Origin: Bacteroidaceae bacterium
GTDB taxonomy: Bacteria; Bacteroidota; Bacteroidia; Bacteroidales; Bacteroidaceae
Reading direction: 5' to 3'
Assembly: GCA_017522915.1 (NCBI GenBank)
Contig: JAFWXX010000035.1
Coordinates: forward strand, 39,347 to 103,346
DNA length: 64,000 bases
Shown here: positions 36,989 to 44,642 of the stretch, in pieces
Position numbering within the stretch: the stretch's first letter is position 1
Layout of the letters: each line of letters begins with the position of its first letter
Translations under genes and position numbers: made by a program
Notes under the pieces: model-generated
Databases searched by the model: none
Seen by the model: only the letters and a program-made list of their open reading frames with translations
Told to the model about the DNA's origin: nothing

Positions 36989-37756
36989 TTACTTATTCAT
37001 GCCACGCAGCTTTATGCGTGTAAGCACCTGCTTGGTATTCAACGGGAAATCACCGTTTATCATCCAGCCGTAATATCCGGGATCACGGTCAAGGACAGCC
37101 GATACAGGCATGCCTTTGTATTTTCCGAAGTTGAAGACCTCGGTGCCGTTGGCATCATATACTATACGCCCTGCAAAATCGACATTATTCGTGAATGACG
37201 ACTCCTTGGCAAGAGCCTCCATGTCGTTGGCCAGGTCGTCGTAATGGTCGAGCTGCGCCTTGAGGACATTGTATGTAGCACGGGTGTCGGCAAGCGCGCT
37301 ATGGGCATTGTCGAACTCCGAACCGCAATAGAACTTGTGCGCGGCAGCCAATGTGCGCGGTTCGCGCTTGTGATAGAGTACCTGCACATCGATTGCATTG
37401 TGGCGGGAGAGGTCAATATCCACACCGGCACGTATGAACTCCTCGGCAAGCAGCGGAAGGTCGAAACGGTTTGAATTGAAGCCTGCAATGTCGCATCCTT
37501 CAAACTCCCTTGCTATCTCACGCGCCACATCCTTGAACAGAGGACACTCCTTGACATCCTCGTCATATATGCCATGCACGGCCGACGCCTGTTCGGGTAT
37601 ATGCATGCCCGGATTAATGCGCTTGCTGAATTCAACCTCACGCCCGTCGGGAAAAACCTTTATATAGCATATCTCCACGATACGGTCCTTAGAGATGTCT
37701 GTTCCGGTTGTCTCAAGGTCGAAAAACAGAATCGGTTTCTTCAGATTCAGTTCCAT
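36989..37756 (-). CDS. DnaQ-like 3'-5' exonuclease (DEDDh family)
   Basis: Proofreading-type exonuclease of 255 residues. DEDDh motifs are present: FFDLETTG (Asp13, Glu15), a middle GFNSNRFDLPLL with the second Asp, and HSALADTRAT with the His and last Asp. The C-terminal third (about 175-255) has a conserved module with VFNFGKYKGMPVSAVL...DPGYYGWMINGDFP seen in Bacteroidetes homologues. Two bases separate it from dnaN, consistent with a replicative or repair proofreading role alongside the clamp. It is the epsilon-like protein, but other DnaQ-type enzymes share the motifs, so the exact role is open. Confidence 0.9.
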   Translation of the reverse strand: MELNLKKPILFFDLETTGTDISKDRIVEICYIKVFPDGREVEFSKRINPGMHIPEQASAVHGIYDEDVKECPLFKDVAREIAREFEGCDIAGFNSNRFDLPLLAEEFIRAGVDIDLSRHNAIDVQVLYHKREPRTLAAAHKFYCGSEFDNAHSALADTRATYNVLKAQLDHYDDLANDMEALAKESSFTNNVDFAGRIVYDANGTEVFNFGKYKGMPVSAVLDRDPGYYGWMINGDFPLNTKQVLTRIKLRGMNK

Positions 37757-37758
37757 AA

Positions 37759-38883
37759 TTATTCAGTAAGCATCATCGGCATCAACAACATAAGGAGTTC
37801 CTGCTTGTCAACCTGCTCGGCCGGAACAATTACACCTGCACGTGAAGGATCGGCAAGCTCAATTACCACATCCTGTCCGGGAGTGTTGTTGAGAATGTCG
37901 ATAAGGAACGAAGCACGGAAGCCGATGTTCATTGAAGCACCCTCGTAGCTGCATGCGATGCTCTCTTCGGCAGATGTTGAGAAATCGGTATCCTGAGCCG
38001 AAATGACAACCTTGTTGTCCTCGATATGAAGCTTGATAAGGCTCACCTGTGAAGAGAAGATAGCTACACGGCGCAGTGTGCTTATCAAGGCTGCACGGTC
38101 AACAGTAAGCTTGTGCGGATTGTTCTGCGGTATAACCGAGTTGTAGTTCGGATAGCGGCCGTCGAACAGGCGGCATACGAGCTTGTACTCGCCCATATCG
38201 AATATTGCGAAGCGGCCGTCGAACTCAACAGCGACATCCTCCTGAGCCTCTTTGCCCAAAAGGTTCTTGAGCAGAGTCGCAGGTTTCTTAGGAAGGATGA
38301 ATGCCGACTTCTCGGCACCTGTTACAGAATAGTCGCGGCAACGTACCAGCTTATGGCCGTCCGATGCAACAAGCGTAATGCTCTCCGGAGTGAAGTCGAA
38401 ATATACGCCGCACATTACAGGGCGCACCTCATCGTCGGCTGCGGCAAACAGCGAACATGATATTCCGCTTGAAAGGACCTTTGTAGGAACGCTGATAGCG
38501 ACCGAGCCCTCACCCAGAACAGCTGCTGAAGGATACTCTTCGGCATTCTGGCCGACAAGAGCATACTTACCGTTCTGATAGTAGATTGTTATTTCGAGGG
38601 TCTCTCTCTTTACCTCAAAGCGCAAAGGCTGCTCCGAAATCTCCTTGAGAGCATCGATCAGAATCTTTGAAGAGACTGCAAAGCTGAAATCTTCTGAACA
38701 ATCCACAACTTCGAGAGAAGTGTTAAGAGTGTTGTCAGGGTCCGAAGCTGTAAGGGTAAGCTTGTTGCCTTCGAGTTCGAAGAGGATGCAATCCAGAGCC
38801 GGGATAGTGTTTTTTGAGTTGATTACACGGCTGATTGTCTGCAAACGAGACGACAGCAAAGAACTTGATACTGTAAAAATCAT
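37759..38883 (-). CDS. dnaN: DNA polymerase III beta sliding clamp
   Basis: Ring-shaped processivity clamp of replication. The 374 residues have the expected three-domain organisation and family motifs: ISRVINSKNTIPALDCILFE near the N-terminus, FAASDDEVRPVMCGVYFDF in the second domain, RLFDGRYPNYNSVIPQNNPHKL, and the C-terminal end LLMLLMPMMLTE (normally ...MPMRL). First gene of a seven-gene minus-strand operon with an exonuclease, CoaBC, RecN and RlmB, so a growth-linked expression is expected. The leader contains a very GC-rich block. Confidence 0.97.
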   Translation of the reverse strand: MIFTVSSSLLSSRLQTISRVINSKNTIPALDCILFELEGNKLTLTASDPDNTLNTSLEVVDCSEDFSFAVSSKILIDALKEISEQPLRFEVKRETLEITIYYQNGKYALVGQNAEEYPSAAVLGEGSVAISVPTKVLSSGISCSLFAAADDEVRPVMCGVYFDFTPESITLVASDGHKLVRCRDYSVTGAEKSAFILPKKPATLLKNLLGKEAQEDVAVEFDGRFAIFDMGEYKLVCRLFDGRYPNYNSVIPQNNPHKLTVDRAALISTLRRVAIFSSQVSLIKLHIEDNKVVISAQDTDFSTSAEESIACSYEGASMNIGFRASFLIDILNNTPGQDVVIELADPSRAGVIVPAEQVDKQELLMLLMPMMLTE

Positions 38884-38923
38884 AATGTATAAATTTTATT
38901 GTTGAATTTCAAAATCAAAACAC

Positions 38924-38966
38924 GCTCGCGCGCCGCGCGCTCATACACGCGTTAGCTACAAAGATA
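38924..38966 (-). promoter_or_regulatory. dnaN promoter and GC-rich leader
   Basis: Minus-strand TATCTTTGT (complement 38958-38966) matches the -7 consensus, with a T-rich stretch as weak -33. Immediately downstream in the leader lies an alternating GC block (38924-38940, GCTCGCGCGCCGCGCGC) in an otherwise AT-rich leader; it can form a stable hairpin close to the 5' end of the mRNA. Confidence 0.55.
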
Positions 38967-39031
38967 GAAACTAATTGCAGAATTACATAGAAAAAGAGAG
39001 CGAAAAAATTGCTTTTCGGCAAGAATTGAGC

Positions 39032-39040
39032 TATTTTCGC
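39032..39040 (+). promoter_or_regulatory. -7 element for the DUF3127 gene
   Basis: TATTTTCGC, one mismatch from TAnnTTTGC, 20 bases before the ATG. The -33 is weak. Confidence 0.4.
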
Positions 39041-39059
39041 CCTCGAATTTGAATTTATT

Positions 39060-39431
39060 ATGGAAATTACAGGAAAAATCATTGCAGTGCTGCCCGAAAG
39101 AGGCGGTGTATCAAAAACAGGTAACGAGTGGAAAATGCAGGAATATGTGCTTGAGACACATGAACAGTTCCCAAGAAAGATGTGTTTCAACGTATTCGGT
39201 GCAGACAAGATATCACAGTTCAACATACAGGCCGGCGAAGAGCTGACCGTATCTTTCGACATCAATGCCCGCGAGTACAACGGACGCTGGTACAACGACA
39301 TACGCGCATGGAGAGTAGAGAGAGGCACTGCCGCACCGGTTGCTATGGACACACCTGTTGTCAATGCTCCTAAGGTTGAGGTGCCCGACTTCGGCAAGGC
39401 CGCCAACGACCCGGACGACCTGCCGTTCTAA
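39060..39431 (+). CDS. DUF3127 domain protein with SSB-like acidic C-terminal tip
   Basis: A 123-residue cytoplasmic protein of the DUF3127 family (single-strand-binding-like OB fold suspected). Residues about 1-90 form the conserved part (EITGKIIAVLPERGGVSKTG, KMCFNVFGADKI, FDINAREYNGRWYNDIRAW). After a linker it ends NDPDDLPF, closely matching the DDIPF tip by which SSB recruits replication and repair enzymes. The neighbours dnaN and the DnaQ-like gene are divergent from the same intergenic region. Family function is unproven. Confidence 0.85.
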   Translation: MEITGKIIAVLPERGGVSKTGNEWKMQEYVLETHEQFPRKMCFNVFGADKISQFNIQAGEELTVSFDINAREYNGRWYNDIRAWRVERGTAAPVAMDTPVVNAPKVEVPDFGKAANDPDDLPF

Positions 39432-39450
39432 AAAGTATATATTTTTTACC

Positions 39451-39494
39451 ATAACAGAGAGAGGTGGAGCAATTGCTCCACCTCTCTCTGTTAT
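39451..39494. terminator. Bidirectional terminator between the DUF3127 gene and rho
   Basis: Perfect 22-bp inverted repeat with no spacer: 39451-39472 pairs with 39473-39494 (core GGTGGAGCAATTGCTCCACC). It lies between two convergent genes; a T-rich stretch is on the left (read on the minus strand as AAAAAATATA) and TTATATG on the right. Confidence 0.85.
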
Positions 39495-39511
39495 ATGCTT
39501 GACGGACAAAT

Positions 39512-41461
39512 TTATGAATTCATGCTCATAAGGAATTCTGCATTGTCCTTTGTCTTTTCGAGACGGTCCTTCACAAACTCCATAGCCTCCATAGGTGTCA
39601 TGTCGGCAAGATACTTGCGCAGAATCCACATACGGTCGAGAGTCTGGCGGTCAAGGAGCAGGTCGTCGCGACGTGTTGACGATGCTATAATGTTGACAGC
39701 AGGAAAAACACGCTTGTTCGACAACGAACGGTCGAGCTGAAGTTCCATATTTCCTGTACCCTTGAACTCCTCGAAGATAACCTCGTCCATCTTCGAGCCG
39801 GTATCGATAAGCGCAGTTGCAATAATTGTCAGCGAGCCACCGTTCTCTATGTTGCGCGCAGCACCGAAGAAGCGTTTCGGCTTATGAAGCGCATTGGCAT
39901 CGACACCGCCCGAGAGCACCTTTCCCGATGCAGGAGATACTGTGTTATAGGCACGTGCAAGACGTGTTATGGAGTCAAGGAAAATTACCACATCATGACC
40001 GCATTCCACCATACGTTTTGCACGCTCAAGAACTATGCCGGCTATCTTTACATGACGCTCGGCCGGCTCATCGAAAGTAGAGGCAATGACCTCGGCATTC
40101 ACCGAACGCGCCATATCGGTAACCTCCTCCGGACGCTCGTCAATAAGCAGCATTATCATATATGCTTCGGGATGGTTCGCTGCAATCGCATTGGCGATAT
40201 CCTTAAGAAGCATTGTCTTACCGGTCTTTGGCTGGGCGACTATAAGGCCGCGTTGACCTTTTCCTATAGGAGAGAAAAGATCTACCACACGTGCCGACAT
40301 ATTGTCGAAACTGCCTGCACACAAAGTGAACTTCTCTTCGGGGAACAGAGGTGTAAGATTCTCGAACGATACGCGGTCGCGCACAAGTTCGGGAGACGCA
40401 CCGTTTATGCTGTTCACCTTAACAAGCGGAAAATACTTCTCGCCGGCAGATGCAGGGCGTATTGTACCCTCAACAACGTCACCGGTCTTAAGACCGTAGA
40501 GCTTTATCTGCGACTGCGATACATACACGTCATCGGGAGATGCAAGATAGTTGTAGTCGGATGAACGCAGGAAACCGTAGTTGTCGGGCATAATCTCAAG
40601 AACACCCTCTACACGAAGGACATCGGCAAAATCGTACTGAGGCTTTGCCTGATGTTTCTCTTCAGGGCGGTTATCGGAGTTCCTTTCCTGATTCTGACGA
40701 CGCTGGTTTCTGTCACCTTTCTTATGCTCCTTACCGTTCTTTTCGAACCTATCGACAAGTTCCGCTGGAAGTTCCTTTGAGTCGGTAGGCAAATCCTCTA
40801 TGGCAACAAAAGCTTCTCCACCCTGCTCGTTTACAGCATTTTCAGCAACAATCGCAGGAGCCTCCGCTACTTCAACAGGAGCCGGTTCAACGGCAACCTG
40901 AGGCTGCTCGGCATTCTCCTGCTTGTTCTTTGGCTTGCGGCCACGTTTTTTAGGCTGGGGTGCGTCATCAGCCTTTACAGTTTCAGCAACCGCCACCTCC
41001 TCGACAGGCTGCTCGGTTACAGCAGCCTCCTGCTGCTGAACTGCCTTTGGCTTACGTCCGCGTTTCTTAGGCTGCTTGACAGCCTCATCAACCTTTTCCG
41101 GCTCAGCCACGACAGGTGCCGCAAGCTCTATTGCACTGCTGACCTCTTTTTCAACCTCGGCCTTATGCACCTTCGGCTCATTCTCATCTATTTTTACAGC
41201 CTTCTCTCCGGTTGCAGTATATACCTTACTCGGCGCATCGGAATGAATGCGGTTACGGCGATGTTCACGACGGTTCATCCTGTTCTCCTCCTTAATTACA
41301 GCAGGAGCACCCGACTTGCTGTTCTGCATGGCCTGACCGTCGAGAATACGATAGATTATGGAATCCCTGTCAAGAGACTTTACCCCTTTGATTCCCAATT
41401 CTTGAGCAATTGATTGCAGTTCGGCAATCTCCTTACTCCTAAGTTGTTCTATATGATACAT
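39512..41461 (-). CDS. rho: Transcription termination factor Rho with long disordered insert
   Basis: Hexameric RNA helicase ending transcription. From ATG 41461 (start [16 protein letters not shown] as in relatives; the longer frame is rejected) the protein has 649 residues: N-terminal Rho domain (1-44), a low-complexity charged insert (about 45-275), the RNA-binding cold-shock-like domain (about 284-355; [20 protein letters not shown]), and the ATPase core with QPKTGKTML and [12 protein letters not shown]. The insert is rich in Glu, Lys, Ala and Pro with two AT-hook-like KKRGRKPK motifs (132-139, 171-178). In B. thetaiotaomicron the equivalent insert is known to drive phase separation. Confidence 0.96.
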   Translation of the reverse strand: MYHIEQLRSKEIAELQSIAQELGIKGVKSLDRDSIIYRILDGQAMQNSKSGAPAVIKEENRMNRREHRRNRIHSDAPSKVYTATGEKAVKIDENEPKVHKAEVEKEVSSAIELAAPVVAEPEKVDEAVKQPKKRGRKPKAVQQQEAAVTEQPVEEVAVAETVKADDAPQPKKRGRKPKNKQENAEQPQVAVEPAPVEVAEAPAIVAENAVNEQGGEAFVAIEDLPTDSKELPAELVDRFEKNGKEHKKGDRNQRRQNQERNSDNRPEEKHQAKPQYDFADVLRVEGVLEIMPDNYGFLRSSDYNYLASPDDVYVSQSQIKLYGLKTGDVVEGTIRPASAGEKYFPLVKVNSINGASPELVRDRVSFENLTPLFPEEKFTLCAGSFDNMSARVVDLFSPIGKGQRGLIVAQPKTGKTMLLKDIANAIAANHPEAYMIMLLIDERPEEVTDMARSVNAEVIASTFDEPAERHVKIAGIVLERAKRMVECGHDVVIFLDSITRLARAYNTVSPASGKVLSGGVDANALHKPKRFFGAARNIENGGSLTIIATALIDTGSKMDEVIFEEFKGTGNMELQLDRSLSNKRVFPAVNIIASSTRRDDLLLDRQTLDRMWILRKYLADMTPMEAMEFVKDRLEKTKDNAEFLMSMNS

Positions 41462-41581
41462 AATGAGTAGATGATACTTGCCCCCATAAGGGAAAGTCCA
41501 CAAATTTGAAATCTATAAAGATTAATGAATATTTATTTTGAAAAACATACAACCAGGACACCCCCGGCTGCAATTGACAAT

Positions 41582-41590
41582 GCAAATATA
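41582..41590 (-). promoter_or_regulatory. Probable rho promoter (-7 element)
   Basis: Minus strand TATATTTGC matches the consensus; a TTTG (complement 41614-41617) lies 23 bases upstream, rather wide. It would give a leader of about 115 bases before rho. Confidence 0.5.
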
Positions 41591-41663
41591 GGCAATTTGT
41601 TCATAACAGAACGCAAATTTCCTTTTTTTTTAATAAACTATCAACAAAAATATATAACAACTG

Positions 41664-41697
41664 TTTGGATACCCTTAATAAATATATTTATATTTGC
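41664..41697 (+). promoter_or_regulatory. Promoter of the 41760 lipoprotein gene
   Basis: TTTG (41664-41667), 21 bases, TATATTTGC (41689-41697); 63 bases before the ATG. Confidence 0.65.
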
Positions 41698-41759
41698 CAA
41701 GCAGGGGCATTATATTTAACCTGCAACCTTATTTAAAACAATACAATACTGAAAACACC

Positions 41760-42635
41760 ATGAAGAATTCAAAGTCAATTCCATTCGTTCTGCTTGCATT
41801 GCTGCTTACAACTGTATCATCATGTATAAACTCGGTAAAATATGAAGTAGTGATACCGAAATTTGAAAAGGTAATTACGGTCAAAAGGGGAAACGTACAG
41901 CTCCGCAAGACACCCGACTACAAAGCAGCGAAGCTATGTTATATCTGCGAAAACGAGACCGATAACTGCTGTTTGGCATGGAGCGACAGCCAAGTAGAGC
42001 CCGGCTATTCCAAATCGTCTTTTTACGCAATGAAAGACCAGACATTCCTTGTTGTTGAGGACACCACTGACTGGTATGGAGTTATTGTAAAAGGCTACAA
42101 GGCTTACTTGCCGAAAAAATACACTAAAGAAGCTGTCGTTGAGCCTATTACACCCGAAATGCTTACACAAAAGGATTTTTACGGACATGAATACGAGCAA
42201 TGCCCAGGCATTTCAAAAGGCAAATACCAAGGCTATGCTGTTGTCGACCAGAACGGATGGGATTCTGATGGATATATGCTCGGACACATTGTTGACGGCC
42301 TGCTTGTATTGACCCACCATATAAGCGGATACAGTACATTCATAGAAGATGACAGCCGATTGAGCAAGTTCCAGAAGAACGAAAACGGCTACTGGGAGAT
42401 TGAGTTCGGAACAGGAGTGGCTGCTGATGAGATATCGGAGTGGAATGGCAGAATACTCGATTTCAACAAGCTTAATGAAGAAGAATTCGAGAAGTTCCTG
42501 GAGGCAGCAGATGTTGCCGCTCCATACGACTGCGTAGTAATCATCACACGCATCAATGGCCAGTATCAGATAATTGCCGACTACATCAACGTCAAAGAAA
42601 TTCCGGAAGAGATGAAGAGCGTAGCAGTTTTCTGA
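41760..42635 (+). CDS. Predicted lipoprotein with SH3-like N-terminal region
   Basis: Envelope lipoprotein of 291 residues. ATG 41760 gives a clean signal peptide (MKNSKSIPFVLLALLLTTVSSC, Cys22); the longer frame passes through the promoter. Residues about 35-110 (VKRGNVQLRKTPDYKAAKLCYI, DWYGVIVKGYKAYLPKKY) resemble a bacterial SH3 domain, including the typical LR-xxP start. The rest is unassigned, with regular beta-strand pattern. Cys-rich stretches at CYICENETDNCC may form disulfides. It is single and followed by a shared terminator. Function unknown. Confidence 0.75.
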   Translation: MKNSKSIPFVLLALLLTTVSSCINSVKYEVVIPKFEKVITVKRGNVQLRKTPDYKAAKLCYICENETDNCCLAWSDSQVEPGYSKSSFYAMKDQTFLVVEDTTDWYGVIVKGYKAYLPKKYTKEAVVEPITPEMLTQKDFYGHEYEQCPGISKGKYQGYAVVDQNGWDSDGYMLGHIVDGLLVLTHHISGYSTFIEDDSRLSKFQKNENGYWEIEFGTGVAADEISEWNGRILDFNKLNEEEFEKFLEAADVAAPYDCVVIITRINGQYQIIADYINVKEIPEEMKSVAVF

Positions 42636-42712
42636 ATCTCCATGAGCATCGGCATCAATAGCCGATATCAGCCACGCAGCCGGCAAGTCCCGGTGACAAA
42701 ACAGAATGCAAC

Positions 42713-42750
42713 AACCCCTTGCCGGCACCATTACGGTGCAGCAAGGGGTT
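42713..42750. terminator. Bidirectional terminator
   Basis: AACCCCTTGC (42713-42722) pairs with GCAAGGGGTT (42741-42750) with an inner CACC/GGTG stem. It lies between convergent genes (lipoprotein and thioredoxin-like protein); T-rich stretches follow on both sides. Confidence 0.7.
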
Positions 42751-42772
42751 ATATTCTATTGCCTGGTTATAT

Positions 42773-43891
42773 TCAGAAGAGTTCGGAAAGCTTTGACTTG
42801 ACATCTTCAAACGATGCCGAACGAAGCAGTATAGTACCGTCATTGTTTATCAGCACGGCCATCGGCAGGCCCGACACGCCGTATGCAGCAGCAAGTTCGG
42901 CACTGCCGCCCTCAGGGCTGCACAGCTGCAGCCAAGGAAGTCCCAGTTGCTCTACAGACGTGGCACACTGTTCTACAGTCTCATCGAGCGACACCGCAAC
43001 AATATCAAAGCCTCTACCTTTATATTTATAGTACAGCTCTTTCAACTGTTCCGCCGCACTGACAGACTCTTCGCTCCAACCGGCCCAGAAAAGCAGAAGA
43101 GTATATTTCGATGCAGAAACCTTGTCTTGCATAAGAACACTCTTTCCATCAATGCTTTTCAGTTCAAAATTCTGGTATTTCTTTCCTACAGCAGTTGCCA
43201 TAGCACCTAATTCCGCACCGTTTGCATAAGATCGCAAAGAAGCCTCGTGTTCCAGTTGCCTTAATTTCGCATGATACTGCTTGCCGCGATATTCTTCACG
43301 GACAAGAGCGGCCGCACGTTCTGCAACCATCTTAGGCATAGTGCCGGCCGACTGTACAAAGAAGAAACACCCCAAGGGGTTTCCGGCATTCTCCTTTATG
43401 AGTTTTGTGGCAAATGCAGCAAATACGTTTTCGGCCATGCTGCCAAGAGCCTGAAGGCTGTCAACCATAGCCTTGTCAAGGTTCATCTTTCCTGCAAAAG
43501 CCGGAGAACTCATCATACGCAGATTAAGAAGCCTCTCCTTCTCATTCAAGAAGCGCAAGAGCACATCGTTCGATGGTGTTCCTCCACACATTGTACCCCT
43601 ATCGAACACAAAAGAGATATTGCCCGGCTCAAGCACGACATAGCCTCCGTCTATAACCTGCGAAGATGAGAGATAGCATACAGAGAGCGTATCGCATACA
43701 CCGGAAAAAGAGAACTTCCCATCATTGACAACCGCAGAATCGATAACCGACAGAATATCGTCAAAAGCGGTAAGATATAGCTTAGTACCATCTGGAGCTG
43801 CCTTGTAACGGCCTTCTATGGTATAGTTGTTTCTCCCTCCGCACGAAGCAAGAAGCAACAGTGCCAATATATATAATATTGTATGTTTCAT
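42773..43891 (-). CDS. Thioredoxin-fold lipoprotein (DUF4369-TlpA type) without its CxxC
   Basis: A 372-residue lipoprotein (lipobox LLASC, Cys17) with an N-terminal DUF4369-like beta domain (about 22-115), a helical middle and a C-terminal AhpC/TlpA-type thioredoxin fold (about 235-370). The expected FWAxWCxxC active site reads LFWAGWSEES: both cysteines are serines (273 and 276). The cis-Pro loop is kept (SGLPMAVLI). It therefore cannot catalyse dithiol exchange; a binding or chaperone role is more likely. Directly follows engB (one base apart), apparently by operon accident. Confidence 0.82.
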   Translation of the reverse strand: MKHTILYILALLLLASCGGRNNYTIEGRYKAAPDGTKLYLTAFDDILSVIDSAVVNDGKFSFSGVCDTLSVCYLSSSQVIDGGYVVLEPGNISFVFDRGTMCGGTPSNDVLLRFLNEKERLLNLRMMSSPAFAGKMNLDKAMVDSLQALGSMAENVFAAFATKLIKENAGNPLGCFFFVQSAGTMPKMVAERAAALVREEYRGKQYHAKLRQLEHEASLRSYANGAELGAMATAVGKKYQNFELKSIDGKSVLMQDKVSASKYTLLLFWAGWSEESVSAAEQLKELYYKYKGRGFDIVAVSLDETVEQCATSVEQLGLPWLQLCSPEGGSAELAAAYGVSGLPMAVLINNDGTILLRSASFEDVKSKLSELF

Positions 43892-43892
43892 T

Positions 43893-44498
43893 TTACAACG
43901 ATTGATTTACTTCATTGATATATTGCAGAACCTCGTCACGTCCCAGCTTGCTCTCCGAAGATGTTACAAATACCGGCGGAAGTTCTTCCCACTCTTCGAG
44001 AAGACGCCTCTTGTAGGCCTCAATATTTGCAGAAAGGGCACTCTTTGTCAACTTGTCGGCCTTTGTGAATATTATCGCAAATGGCACTCCGTTCTCACCC
44101 AGCCACTCTATGAACTCCAAATCGATTTTCTGAGGTTCGTGACGGCTGTCGATAAGAACAAACAGCAGAGTCATCTGCTCACGCCCCAGCACATAGCTGC
44201 TTATTATCTTCTGCAGCTGTTCGGTCTGCGACTTGCTCCGTTTGGCATATCCGTAACCCGGCAAATCGACAAGATACCACTCGTCATTTACCAGAAAATG
44301 GTTTATAAGAAGAGTCTTTCCAGGAGTAGCAGACGTCATTGCCAGTTTTCTTTGCCCTGTAAGCGCATTTATAAGACTGGACTTGCCTACATTCGAACGA
44401 CCGATAAAGGCATATTCGGGTTTGTTGTCATCGGGACATTTACGCACATCGGAATTGCTTATTACAAAACGCGCGCTCTTTATTAACGGTTTACTCAT
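43893..44498 (-). CDS. engB: Ribosome-biogenesis GTPase EngB (YsxC/YihA)
   Basis: Small GTPase needed for 50S assembly. The 201 residues show G1 [10 protein letters not shown]2 TSATPGKT, G3 [10 protein letters not shown]4 TKADK, and the G5 TSSE region. Length and motif order are exact for EngB. It precedes the thioredoxin-like lipoprotein gene with a one-base gap. Start at 44498 ([14 protein letters not shown]) fits the family. Confidence 0.96.
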   Translation of the reverse strand: MSKPLIKSARFVISNSDVRKCPDDNKPEYAFIGRSNVGKSSLINALTGQRKLAMTSATPGKTLLINHFLVNDEWYLVDLPGYGYAKRSKSQTEQLQKIISSYVLGREQMTLLFVLIDSRHEPQKIDLEFIEWLGENGVPFAIIFTKADKLTKSALSANIEAYKRRLLEEWEELPPVFVTSSESKLGRDEVLQYINEVNQSL

Positions 44499-44537
44499 TT
44501 TTCATGGTTTATCAACTGCGAATATACGGCGATAATC

Positions 44538-44578
44538 AAAAAAAAGCAAGGGGCAGGCCAAAAAGGCCGCCACCTTGC
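44538..44578 (-). terminator. Rho-independent terminator of the TonB receptor gene
   Basis: On the minus strand a stem GCAAGG...CCTTGC (44546-44551 / 44573-44578) with inner GGCGGCC/GGCCTGCC arms and a T-rich loop, followed by CTTTTTTTTGATT. It is about 65 bases after the receptor stop. Confidence 0.8.
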
Positions 44579-44642
44579 CTGCAAGTATCCGGAAAGCAGA
44601 GCACCGCGCCTCAGATATGCAGATTCTCCATTTCTCCAGCCA

